Source of the DNA: Cercis canadensis
Lineage: Eukaryota; Streptophyta; Magnoliopsida; Fabales; Fabaceae
DNA length: 64,000 nt
Assembly (NCBI GenBank): GCA_003255065.1
Contig: QAOA01008766.1
Span: 1-64,000 of the forward strand
Direction of reading: 5' to 3'
Shown: positions 12,227-23,000 of the stretch, piece after piece
Numbering within the stretch: position 1 is the stretch's first letter
How the letters are laid out: the number at the start of each line of letters is the position of its first letter
Position numbers and translations under genes: made by a program
Notes under the pieces: generated by a model
What the model was told of the DNA's origin: nothing
The model's input: the letters and a program-made list of their open reading frames with translations, nothing else
Databases searched by the model: none

Positions 12227-12272
12227 TTCGTTGATAATTGGTCTCTCAAGGGACCTGCAAAGGAGGAAGACA

Positions 12273-13335
12273 ACGGTCAGGGAGCTAGAGTTACTATAGC
12301 CTCTAAAGTAAGAAATCTCATATATCTCATACAGTCATTTTCAAGGATAATATTGTCATTTTATTGTTGAAACGAGGGTTATTATTGTGAATGCATGGTG
12401 GGTTATTTAGTCATTTACAATTAGCATTGAATCAAGTTGTTGACCAGAACTTGTGCTTGTAGTAGTTTGTGTGTGTATAATTAATTGATTAGGTAAAGCG
12501 GGTCCAGTGTGATGGTACTGACGGAGAGTCTTTGGTGAAGAGTTGTAAATAGAAGACTTGCTAGTTGCTATGATAATGTAAATAGGCTAGAAAAGTACTT
12601 GAGAGAATGGGTAGAGCAAATTAAAGGTGATGGGAATAATGTGAACTTATTGCTGATACCTTTCTCAATGTCATCTCTGCATGCATGGACTTGGTCAATG
12701 AGAATTATGTATATACACATTCAATGCTTGATCAGCTTTCATATTATCTCCTTTCGTTTTTCTATCTAGGTCTTCTCTTTTAACAGTGTTTTTGACTTTC
12801 AAGTTTCATTATTGAGCTCTCTTTTCTTTTTTATTGTTTTCCAAATTCGTTTATGAATGATTTCCTTGAGTTTCTTCAACCGATTTGAGCTGTGGTTAAG
12901 AAATTGAAAATGACTGTAGTGCATTTTTAATAAAGACCAAGTATATAATCAAAACAATTTGTCCACTGAGTAATGGATCAATTTTTGTTGCACTCAGCCT
13001 TTGAGATTAGAGAAATTCTCATCATCCGGCCGTTCGAAATTTTAGTTTGCTTACTTCTTTGTGGTATTATATTTGGTAATATTTTTATGAGAAATTTCTT
13101 TTAAAAGCTAGACACAACAGGTGACTTTAAATTTGTATTACCTTTTAACTTGATTTCAAATTTAATAATAGGGCCCAATAATGAGTTGTGATTTTTTTAT
13201 TGATGTCACACACATTATTGGTCTTGAACAAAACAAGATATTATATTTGGTTCATATAAGAATTTCTTGTTATTACTTTTTGTGATGCCCTCAACCATCA
13301 CACACACACGCGAGTGAAAAATGCATGATTATTGG
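12273..13335. other. Intergenic stretch with a duplicate of 6.1-6.55 kb
   Basis: No gene seen. About 12935-13085 is the reverse complement of 6170-6360 (both contain AGAGAAATTCTCATCA or its complement). About 13107-13310 matches 6370-6550 in direct orientation. 12273-12900 is AT-rich single-copy-looking DNA. Confidence 0.55.
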
Positions 13336-13560
13336 CAACAAATGCATATTCACAAGGATTGAAGTCCCACACTTTGGTGTGGTTGTGATAGGTTTCTAGG
13401 GTGATTTGGTCACCCATATTTCCTTTCGGAATGGAGCTTAATTTCGCTACAGCCTATGCCTTAGCAAGAGCCAGCAGTCACATCTGTAATGTTGCCACAA
13501 GTTGCAGTACACCAAGTCCAAAACGTTGTTTGATCATTGTCATCAATGAAGGCGTAAGTG
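13336..13560 (-). pseudogene. WAK-like exon 1 scrap
   Basis: Minus-strand sequence matching 3091-3311 of WAK-like copy 1 (the YAFIDD, CTATCGNITDVT and YSHNHTK-like segments), with stops and small indels. At 13560 it jumps directly to the sequence found at about 3971 in block A, so about 660 bases including the real start of exon 1 are deleted in this copy. Confidence 0.7.
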
Positions 13561-14650
13561 GTCCTAATTTAATGAAAGAAAAAACAAGAAGCAGTACAAA
13601 TGAAGTCAAAATCGATGGAAGTAGTCATTCACCGCACCTTCGGAATGATTAGGCAACAAATGCAGGAAAAACGATCAATTTCCATGGCTATGCTCAATAT
13701 TATGGACCTGGTCCATGCTTTTTCTCATAGAAACACACTCCGCAGTTTATAGTAAATGTGCAGATAATTAAAACTAATCACTATCGAACACAGAAGACAA
13801 GTCAATACACAGAAACCAAATATTATGGCTGAAAAAAGTGGTGGTTCAATGGGGCTAGGCTTGCCTGGCATGGTGGGCTAGTGAAGCAGCAGCTTGTGAT
13901 CCTTCCACTGTTGGGAGCGGGAAGTTTGCATTGCTCTGTGAAACCAGCCTCATGCGGTGCCCTCCACTCTAGGGGTCACGAAGCCTGAGCCTTCGCCCAA
14001 GCCACGTGACCCAATTCTCAACTTGGAATGGGCAAGCCAGCATGGTGCACACATTAGTCCAACCAAGCAAGCCAAAGTTATATTCTACCACTTTAATGCC
14101 CCCACTTGGGTTACAAGCCAGCGCTACTTGACTCGGCAAGCAAAAGCTTAATGCATGCCTAATATAAAGGTTGCTTCAGCTTGATTATTTTCCGATGTGG
14201 GACTTGGAAAAGTCTGACAATTGGGCCTGACAGGACTGACCTAAGTCAGAACTTGCAGTTCTTCAATAATGACCACTTTGGTTGTGTCTGATTAGGCTAT
14301 AATAGGAAGAATGCTGACTGTTACAATCATATGTAAGAATCTTACCCTTGAGGCAAAGATTTCAAGTTGCAGGACACCATATTCAATGGATTTTGATCCT
14401 CCTGGGAGTACAGAAAAACAGAAAGCTCCATGCATTGGAAGGCCTTCAAACTTATGTGGAGGCCAAGTAGGACCTAGCTATATTCCTCTAATTCAATCTG
14501 AAAACAACATTCAGAGATAATATCAAACTGAAACACTACTGATCATCAATGATTTTCGGGAATCTGGACTAGGAAGACAATTGTTTTCGTTTAAAAATAT
14601 TGAGACATTTTCTTTTTGGATTTATACAAGTAGAATATGATGTATCTTTT
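13560..14650. repeat. Duplicated block B with the dispersed TE-like repeat
   Basis: Direct duplicate of 3970-4960. The internal repeat begins at about 13833 (GAAAAAAGTGGTGGTTCAAT) and passes CCGATGTGGGACTTGGAAAA near 14195. Relative to block A it keeps a further segment around 14310-14350 (TGTTACAATCATATGTAAGA) that is also present in the copy at 33.8 kb, so block B and the 33 kb copy preserve the older form. No credible coding sequence. Confidence 0.6.
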
Positions 14651-17084
14651 TTCTGATATTATTGTAGATAATCAAGACACAATTCAATTATAGCCAAAAT
14701 GATATTCCAGTTAATTATGAAAAGTGAACCAAATGTGAAAAATGCAAATAGCCCTTTCTCTTTGCTATTGCTAGCAAACAGAGAGGTTCAACTTATGAGC
14801 ATGGAGCTGAATGCTAGGAGTAGCAATTCGATCGGTCCTCTCCCTTTCCTTCCTTCCCAGTCATAACTATTCCAATTCTTATCTTTTTTTTTTTTTTCTT
14901 TTTATGGATCCAAGTTTTATCCTTTGAAGTTAGAGCTTTTAGGATTGGTACCAATTAACTACTTTTATAATATGATAAAATTGAATTAATAAAAAAAACT
15001 GAAAGCAATTTATTTGAATTCAATCAACTCATGTCCTCAGTTTATCCAAATCAAAACTCAAAAAAATTCACGAGCTGTTCTCATTGGTCCATTAAAATTC
15101 ATTTAGTTTCTTTACAATAGTATTATAATGAGCATTTCAATGGTTTCCTTACCAATGGTTATGTCTTGTGGTTAGAATGACGATGGTGGTCACCAATAAG
15201 TATATCAACGACTCTATAATCTGTGACAAAATTTGAATTTAACTAGTTTTACTTAAAACTTTTTTCTGTGTTGCTCTACCACAGAATTATTGTGGAACAT
15301 TGTAAAGGAGATTCAGTGTACATATCATCTTGATATATTTCATGGCGTTGAGCAACACAAGGGATAAGCATCATATTCAATCTTGTAAGTTGAAACACTA
15401 TATTTCACAGGGCCAGAACTAGAATTTACTTGCTTATTCCAGCTTAATATCTTAAACAGTCGCATATATTTCATCTTGCTCCAAGTTATGATTATTTACA
15501 CAAAATACACCATGCTTCTCAGCAGTTAATTTTACAATAGGAAGCCAAATACATACACCGTGCATGACAGGGACCCTTAAATACCAAATCTATAAGGTAA
15601 TTTGCTACATTTATTCCATAGATAACTTGCTTCCCATATACTGATACTTTCATCCTGGAGCCAAGCTAGCCACTTATATTCTTCAGTGACCTGAAAATGC
15701 AAAGAAGACATTTTAGACGTGAAGACACATGTCACACAACATACATAATTGTATTACCATTTTGGACCAGGGAAAGGGGAAAAGGATTACTTTTCTCTGT
15801 TGGAGCCAGGGGCAAAAACGTTGATTGGTAAACCATTTTTGAGTATTTTATGGTATTAAATATAAAATAACCAAATGCTGAACATTATTTCAACCACAGA
15901 TCATCATCATTAATCATCCAATTAGAACTCAAACACATCATCAGTGAAGGCCTGATACTTTAATTCACCCCCATGAGTTGAGGATTTGGGAGGGACCATA
16001 ACTAGCAAGCCGAGGTAAAAGCAATATCATTATGTCTAACATAGTAATTTTGCTCATTATACAGCAAAGAAAGCAAAAACCAGGTAAACTGAACAAAAAG
16101 CTAATATTGCTGGCTTCATAGCTGCATATACAGATCCTATTACTGGACATGTATACAAATGAATGCAGGTTCATATCCTACTGCATGAGCAAAAATGAGG
16201 ACACTCTGATATGGTCAATGCTTACTGTTAATCCTATAGAAAAGTTGTGCCAAGATGCATGCTAAAACACAAATCAACATGACCTTCAAAGATTCAGACC
16301 ATACATAAATGCATATAAAACTATCGAAAGTGGGTTATCTTAATCAAATGCTTTTTTCTTTTGGTGTAAATAACATCGCAATATTTTATCATTGCTCAGA
16401 TGTCCCTTTCTGCTGTCTTAAAGCCATCCTTAGACCATGTTCTCAGTTTGTCTTTCTTGGGAAAGGAAATGATAACAAGTGCCTCTTTTAACATGTTTTT
16501 GTGATCTTATTCTTTGACCTAATTCTTAAAGGATAAGAGCTGATGGAGTAGGGGACAAGGAGATTCTCTGGTTGATCTCTTGAACACTTATACACATGCC
16601 AATTTTGTGAAATAATGTCTATTTTCAGTTCCCAATACCATTAACTTGATACAAGTACCCTGTATCAGATATGCCAAGAATCTTTCTGAATTAAGTGGTT
16701 AACTTATGTTGGACTTCACAACATTGCCCTGCCAGTACTCTCCAAGCTGATATTGTCAGCAAAAAAATTTCCTTTTGCAAGCATACCAGATATTGATGTG
16801 TTTTATATAGAAGCTCATAGCGTCATACATTAAATAGTAAATATAGAAGCTCACAATAAAACAATGATCGAACTTAGATGTACTACAAAAAGAAATAGAA
16901 AATTCAATTATTAAACCAACAGTTAACCACTCTGAGTCAACTTCAGACTTCAGAGTAATGATAAGAAAATAAAGCAAGGATTCGAGCACTTGATTAAAAC
17001 AATAATGATGTATTTGCATTCATGATAAACACTTCATACTTCAAATCATGCCAGAACAATTGTGCTGTGTAAAAAAATACCTAG
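14651..17084. other. Intergenic or 3' region of the cystatin gene
   Basis: No gene is recognised. On the minus strand at about 15690 an acceptor-like TTTGCATTTTCAG is followed by an open run of 38 codons (VTEEYKWLAWLQDES...) ending at TAA near 15577. This could be a 3' untranslated exon of the cystatin transcript, but the open frame is short enough to be chance. The rest is AT-rich sequence with scattered poly-T. Confidence 0.4.
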
Positions 17085-17842
17085 TTAAGTACTAGATTCC
17101 CCAGGGGCATCACCAACAAGCTTGAACTCCTGCACCTCCTTGAAGTTCAACCATGGTTTCTCCCAAACCTTGGCTTCATAAACTTTTTTCTTCCCACCAT
17201 CTGTTGCCTCAATCGTGAGGTAGTATACGGTACCAGCAACTACCTGCTGCTTTGCATTTATCACCTTTCCAAATTGCAGAAGTGCATTCTGCAGCATAAC
17301 CATAACAAATTTAATCAATAAAAAAGAAGAGACAAAATTTTTAAAAGTTCACAAATTAAAAACAGAAACCCAACCCTCATTTCTCCATTTCTCATTCTAT
17401 TTTCACCCTCTTTCCTTTTTCGTTTATGGGATGCATTTCTCACAAATGGATACATTGAAAAATATAAAATACATAATATTAAGGGAAATCTAAAAATCCA
17501 TAATTGTCAATCACACCAAGCGAAAAATACAAGAAAAAACTCGGGATTTTCAGAAGAAACGTTCACATCATAATTTCAAACACCAAAACCGAACATTGAC
17601 CGATCAAGCACCAAATTAAGAATATAAATCGAAAATTCCAATTTCTTCCTCAAATTTTGCGGGAAACAAACAAATACAAAACAAGAATCCACCGAAAAAT
17701 TAAAAGGAAAAAAAAAAANAAAAAAAAAAAAAAAAAAAACCTCTTTTTTGTTGTGTTCTTCGACGGCAAAACGAGCGAGATTATCGATCTCAAGGCTGTT
17801 CTGGCTCCCCTCCACATTACGGACTCCACCCAACGTCGCCAT
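17085..17842 (-). CDS. Phytocystatin (cysteine protease inhibitor)
   Basis: Two exons, 17741-17842 and 17085-17288, joined in phase 0 at clean GT/AG sites, give 101 residues, the usual length for a single-domain plant cystatin. Exon 1 carries the N-terminal glycine pair (LGG, residues 4-6) and the plant signature [12 protein letters not shown] (22-33). Exon 2 carries the reactive loop QVVAG (49-53) and the tryptophan of the second hairpin in EKPW (77-80). There is no signal peptide, so the product is probably cytosolic and inhibits papain-type proteases in development and defence. The intron starts with a long poly-T containing an undetermined base (17719). All inhibitory elements are present, so it should be functional. 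Confidence 0.92.
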
Positions 17843-17930
17843 TTCCCTTATCTCTGTTTTTCTTCTTCGATTATTTTCACTCTTTGATTCTGTTCTGTGT
17901 ATGCTTTGCAGAGTCCGTTGGGCTTCTCTT

Positions 17931-17938
17931 TTTATATA
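17931..17938 (-). promoter_or_regulatory. TATA box of the cystatin gene
   Basis: Minus-strand TATATAAA about 90 bases upstream of the cystatin ATG, a suitable distance for a short leader. No other strong TATA lies between it and the start codon. Confidence 0.5.
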
Positions 17939-18302
17939 GTAGCTCAGAGGCGTGGATTGGGTATTGTGGGGTCAACATTGGCGCCGTTGGATTAGATCCA
18001 GTGTGGGTTTGCTATTTTAAAGCTGTTTTAGTGCCAGCATGTGGCCAATCACATGTTCCCAGTTGGATTTTTGGGATGGTGAACGTTGAAGTTCGTTGGA
18101 TAGTTTTGGGGGAGTAAGGAGGGGATAACTAGCCCGCTAGATCTTTTTCTTAGTTCCTAAGTATTGGAAAGGAGAGAGAGCAAATGAGTGCCACGCAATT
18201 TGGAATCTGAAATGGATGTGCCACGCAATGGTTATGCATGTAAGGATGTGAAAATTGTTGAAAACGAGGGATTATAGTGAAGTAAAGGCAAGGAACAAAA
18301 TT

Positions 18303-18425
18303 TCATGTCGTTTCGGACGAAACACACGAAATTTTTCGGTTTCGTCCGTTACCGACACGAAACACCATTCCATTTTCGAAATTGCATCGTTTCCATCGAA
18401 ACGGAATTGTGTCGGTGAGTTTCGG
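18303..18425. repeat. Cluster of nested inverted repeats rich in CGAAAC/GTTTCG
   Basis: CGGACGAAAC at about 18313 pairs with GTTTCGTCCG at about 18339. A larger stem, ACCGACAC near 18350 with GTGTCGGT near 18410, encloses more CGAAA/TTTCG units. Open reading frames occur on both strands here but show no protein family. It looks like a foldback element remnant or a strong RNA hairpin. Confidence 0.5.
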
Positions 18426-18532
18426 AGGAAACTGTCTGAAATTGCAAAGATATTCGAAGTGTGTGTACGAAACAAAGTAACAAACTGAAAAAGATGACTT
18501 CTCCACCTTGTGTGAATGGCTGGAAGTTACAN

Positions 18533-19113
18533 TTAGGTTTAATTGTAATTTTTGTCCTCTTATTTTAACAACTTAAATTTTTTGTTATTTTAACAACTTA
18601 AATTTTTTGGTCCTCTTTCTTTAAAAATGAACTATTGAATCTCTCTATATTCAAAAAAATGTACAATTTTGGTCATTTTATTTTTAAGTCAAAATTCTTA
18701 GGTTTATTTCAAGGTGTAAAATTCTCTGATTCATAATCTCATCCTTCAAGATTAAAGAGTTATATCTTGTGAACTTCTTCACTCAATTTCAGCTCGATCT
18801 AATGGTGAGACTCAACCCAAAATACTGAAACCATAAATTTTTATCTAATTGAAAATCTAGACTCATTCACCTTTAGATTAAGTTGAAATTTAGTGGATAG
18901 ATTCATAAGATGCAACTCTTCAATTTAAACGGTGAGATTATAAATCAAAGAATTTTACACTTTGAAATAAACCTAAAAATTTAGACTTAAAAACAAAATA
19001 ATCAAAATTATTTTTTTTATGAATATAAAAGGACTCAATAATTCATTTTTAAAAAAGTGAATCAAAAAGTTTAAGTTGTTAAAATATAAGAACTAAAATT
19101 ACAATTAAACCAA
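18533..19113. mobile_element. Foldback MITE with arms of about 290 bp
   Basis: Left end TTAGGTTTAATTGTAATTTT and right end, read on the minus strand, TTGGTTTAATTGTAATTTTA. The two arms stay complementary to the centre near 18850 (AATCTAGACTCATTC), so the element is almost one long hairpin. The left arm holds an extra tandem copy of a TATTTTAACAACTTAAATTT unit that the right arm lacks. It has no coding capacity. GGTTTAATTGTAATTTTNGT ends are common in Mutator-like plant MITEs. The left flank is an N, so the target duplication cannot be read. Confidence 0.8.
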
Positions 19114-20070
19114 TTTTTTATAAAAAAATTAAGATGGGATCAAAGTTCCAACTAACCACGTGTCATCAATAGTATCGTGACAATACTTATTTTTTTGAGA
19201 ATATTTAATTTTAGCCTAATAAAATATTTTTAGGAACCACAATGCCGCTTTCAAGAATAAAAATCAAATTCATAAACTAAAATATTATAAAAATGGTGAA
19301 TTTTGGTTTGGTCCAATTCCACTTTATTCCTCTCTAGTTTAAAATGTGACATTTTATTCTGCTAAGGCTAATTATATAACAATTGAGCTTTTTTTCTTTC
19401 ATCTATTCTATACTATAAATAATATGTGCAATGCACATGAAACTTAACAAATCATTTCTCCTATGATTTTTCTAAAGTCATTATAATTCTTAGTTCTCAG
19501 TTACCTAATGCCAATGGAGCCATAAACTTCATAAGATTCATGACCTGATCACTACTTGGTGGTCTTACAACTTATGAATTGTAATAATTTTGGGAAAATC
19601 AAAGAAAAAATAGTTTTAATTGCTTGTATATTTTTTTAGTTAAAAAATAAACAAAAAAAATGTTATATTAAGCAAATACTCCTATTAATTACATTACTTC
19701 AGAGTTGTTTTCAACTCTTGTTAATTACATACACTCAAATAAATTTCATGGCAAAATACTTGCTTATTAATAATTTTCAAGATCTTAGTCATTTCACCTT
19801 ACTTGACAAACAGGTAAGCTTTTTTAAAAAAATTAAGTTGAAAATTTATTAATTATTTTTCTTGAGAATAATTATCTCTATTTTCGTAAAAAAAATATTC
19901 TCTTCCTTCTTTTTCTTACAAGGTAATTTCAGAAATTTACAAACGCCGCGGGACTTCATCGGAAATTGGCGGATCAAGGATTCAAAAACCTGTAACTTCA
20001 ACCCTTCCATCCGCTGCTCCCTTCTTCCCCCTACGCAAGCAAACACAAAACACTGAAAAGCTGAGCTCTA
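19114..20070. other. AT-rich intergenic region upstream of DGS1
   Basis: Nothing coding is seen. The last 150 bases before the ATG at 20071 are richer in GC (AACGCCGCGGGACTTCATCG) and probably form the DGS1 leader and core promoter. No clear TATA box is visible, as usual for a housekeeping promoter. Confidence 0.4.
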
Positions 20071-23000
20071 ATGGAGGTTTCATCTTTGGAGGACAAATCA
20101 ACGGAAAATAAAAGCCTTTTCTCTTTCTACTCCAGTTACCTCTGGAACCGAGTGGTCGGTTTCTATCCCTTCTTCAACACAAATTTTCTCGGGAAATTTT
20201 CAAATCTCTATAAGTTAACTGCGCGTTTCGGATCAGGAAAACGTCGGGAAAGCCTGCCTCTCCCGTTGCCTTCCAATTTACTTGACTCTTCTTTGTATGA
20301 CAATTTACTTTCCTTTTAGCTATTGTTCGATTACTGAGAAAGTTTCTCATTTACAGCATATTTTATTCTGAAAATTTAGTGAAAATGTTTCTAACTACGT
20401 AATGGAGTGTCATTGTTTTCAGCTTTTAACCTTACTGTGAATACATTGTTACATGTTGCGATTTGATCGGTTGGAAAATGAGCAAACTAAATTTGCACTT
20501 TCACTTACTGAAGTAGATTACCATATTGAAAACATAGAATTAGGTGATACTAAATGATAAAATGGGCTTCTGATGAAAGATGATAATTGCTCTTTTAAAA
20601 TGAATTGAGGGTTGAAAAGGAAAGTGATAGTGATCAGAATCTGAACTTGCTTATATAAAAGTAATTTTGTTCCTTACTTATTCTTATCTGAAATTTCTAA
20701 TTAAAAGTTTGTTGCTTTTCCCTTGGCAGGGTTTTGACTGAGGCATCCAGAGTGCATGGTATTTTGGAGGATATATTAGAGCACGTTTTAATAAATTTGC
20801 ATTTCATTCAAAAGAATCTGCAGTTTTGGCAGTCCAAAGCACAGGTTAGCAACAAAGCTACACTTTACCAACGCAAGTTGGCTTAGTTGGTCAAAGGGTT
20901 CCAACTTAGGGCTCTGCACCTCCTAGGTGCCGAGTTCGAACCCCCCTACGACCAACAATCTTGCTTGGTGGGCATGAGGGAGATCACTTGGCGCCCAGGG
21001 GCTAGTTGAGTAGCCTCCTCTAAGGGCCAAATGTGCCTTGGAGGTAATCCTCTAGGTGGGCCTCTGTGTGCCCCCTTGTAGATCCCTAGACATATGCCAT
21101 TGGTGCCCTACCTAGTAGTATTGGAGTAACCTATCCTTACTACCATCTTGGTTGTCAGAAAAAGAAAAATAAAAAAGCTTTCCTTCTTTTAAAATCATGT
21201 GTAATGTATATCCAACAATATTCTTGACATGCACTTCAATGAATGGTTATAATGCTTCTTTATTTCTATTTTCAGAGATCTGAAACTAGGAAGGCATATT
21301 TCATGATTTTTGAGAGAGGTCCAAAGGCTTTTATTGATGGAACATTTCAGTTGCTACGTGGGTCTACTGCTCAGGGTTGTTCCTTACAACTTCTGTGCCA
21401 ATCTGCATCTGCTTTTATAAATGAGAGAGTAACTGTCTTAAGTAGCTTAAGATATTCACTTGCAACATTCTTGGCTCAGGTTTGCATTTGCTCCATCTAG
21501 CTGTTTGTTTCCCTGTTTGAATTTTAATAGTCTTTCATGATTATGTCATATATGCTTTGCTTCCGTAGTCATCTTTGGTTTTTAGCTTCTTTGTGACATT
21601 GATGTTTCTGATTTCTTCTTTTTCTATTTCCTGATCTTCAGAAATTGGTTTCCAATTTTTTGTTCCAAACTATTATGTTACTTGAGTATTTCTGTCAGAT
21701 GTAGACTTGCATGGTTGTAGCTTTAATAGGGCTGTATTAGATATTTGAAAGGTGCATGGTTCTTTTGTAGACACTACTGATTTCATTTTTTGGTGCAAAA
21801 TACTCATATCATATGTCATGACCATCTCAGATGATGTATTTTCCTTTTCGTTTGTTTTTTAACTTTGTGGTTTCTGCTGAATTGGGAGGATAGCTTATCC
21901 TCTACTGTACTTTTTATCAACTAATTTTTTTTTAATAAAAAAGAGAAAAAAGGTTGGAACTAACGTATCTTCTAGCTTTGCCGCATATTAATCTAGAGCA
22001 GAGCATATCTTTTGCCACAAAATATAGTCTGCATAAGTTTCAATAAATATTCTTTACTTATACACATAATTGAGTTCAGGTTCTTCAAACAAAAAGCATA
22101 AAGTTGTAAAAACAAAGTAGCCTTAGGGATATCTGGAACAAATACAACATAAACTTGTGGATTTACTTGTAGAAAATCAAAGTTTTTGAAGAATGCATAT
22201 CAAAATATACAAATATGACTTCAAATGTGAAGTTTTAAAGTCGTTTTCAGGTTCATGCTTCTTATTGTGTCAGGAAAAAATGTTTTCAGGTTTATGTGGA
22301 AGTTGATAGAGTTGGAGAGGAGTTAGTGAAGGATCCAGAGAATAAGCTGCCTTCATTGTTGGTTAAAATTAATGATTTGTTCTCGACATTGGAAGCATCA
22401 ATTGGACATTTACATGCAACGCATCAGGTTTACATGAATAAAACAGTTGTTCCTTTCTTACCCAACTTTTCCCTTTTCGTATCTTGCCCTCTTCTCTGTG
22501 ATTGAGATAACAATTTAGTGACATAAAATTTACTAAAGTCTTCACTCCTTTATTTAGTACTGTTTCCCTTTTCCAAACTTAACTTTTTTCTTCTTGTAGA
22601 GTGATTCTTCTGTTGATGGAACCTATTCAGTTCCCCTGCTGTTTGAGAAACTGCCAGAAATAAATCAGGAGGGATCTCAGTGGACAGATTGTGAAATTAG
22701 GGATGCTATAAATACTGTTTATCAAAATTTAGACAAGCTGGACTCTTACATATCTATCCTTGTAAGATCTTTTCTCTTATTCCTCTCATTAGTTTCTGGA
22801 TGAGGTGGTTGTCAGAATTTTTACCTACATTTGTATAAGTGCTGGAAATGTATTGTATGATGCAGCTCTTATGGTCACTTTAGTCAATTAGTGTCCACAA
22901 TTTATTGTGCTTTCCTCATAAGAATGGCTTTATATATTGAAGACAATTGACGAGGATGATAAGTCTTAAAACACCAGTCTTTTAGTGGTACAAATTATAT

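Noticed and set aside
14311-14520. Open frame present in both duplicated blocks (SCRTPYSMDFDPPGSTEKQK)
   Set aside because: Differs in frame between the two blocks and matches no family I know; it is treated as repeat sequence.
18255-18506. Overlapping open frames of 67-77 codons on both strands
   Set aside because: The sequence is built of CGAAAC/GTTTCG inverted repeats, which keep both strands open. No family resemblance.
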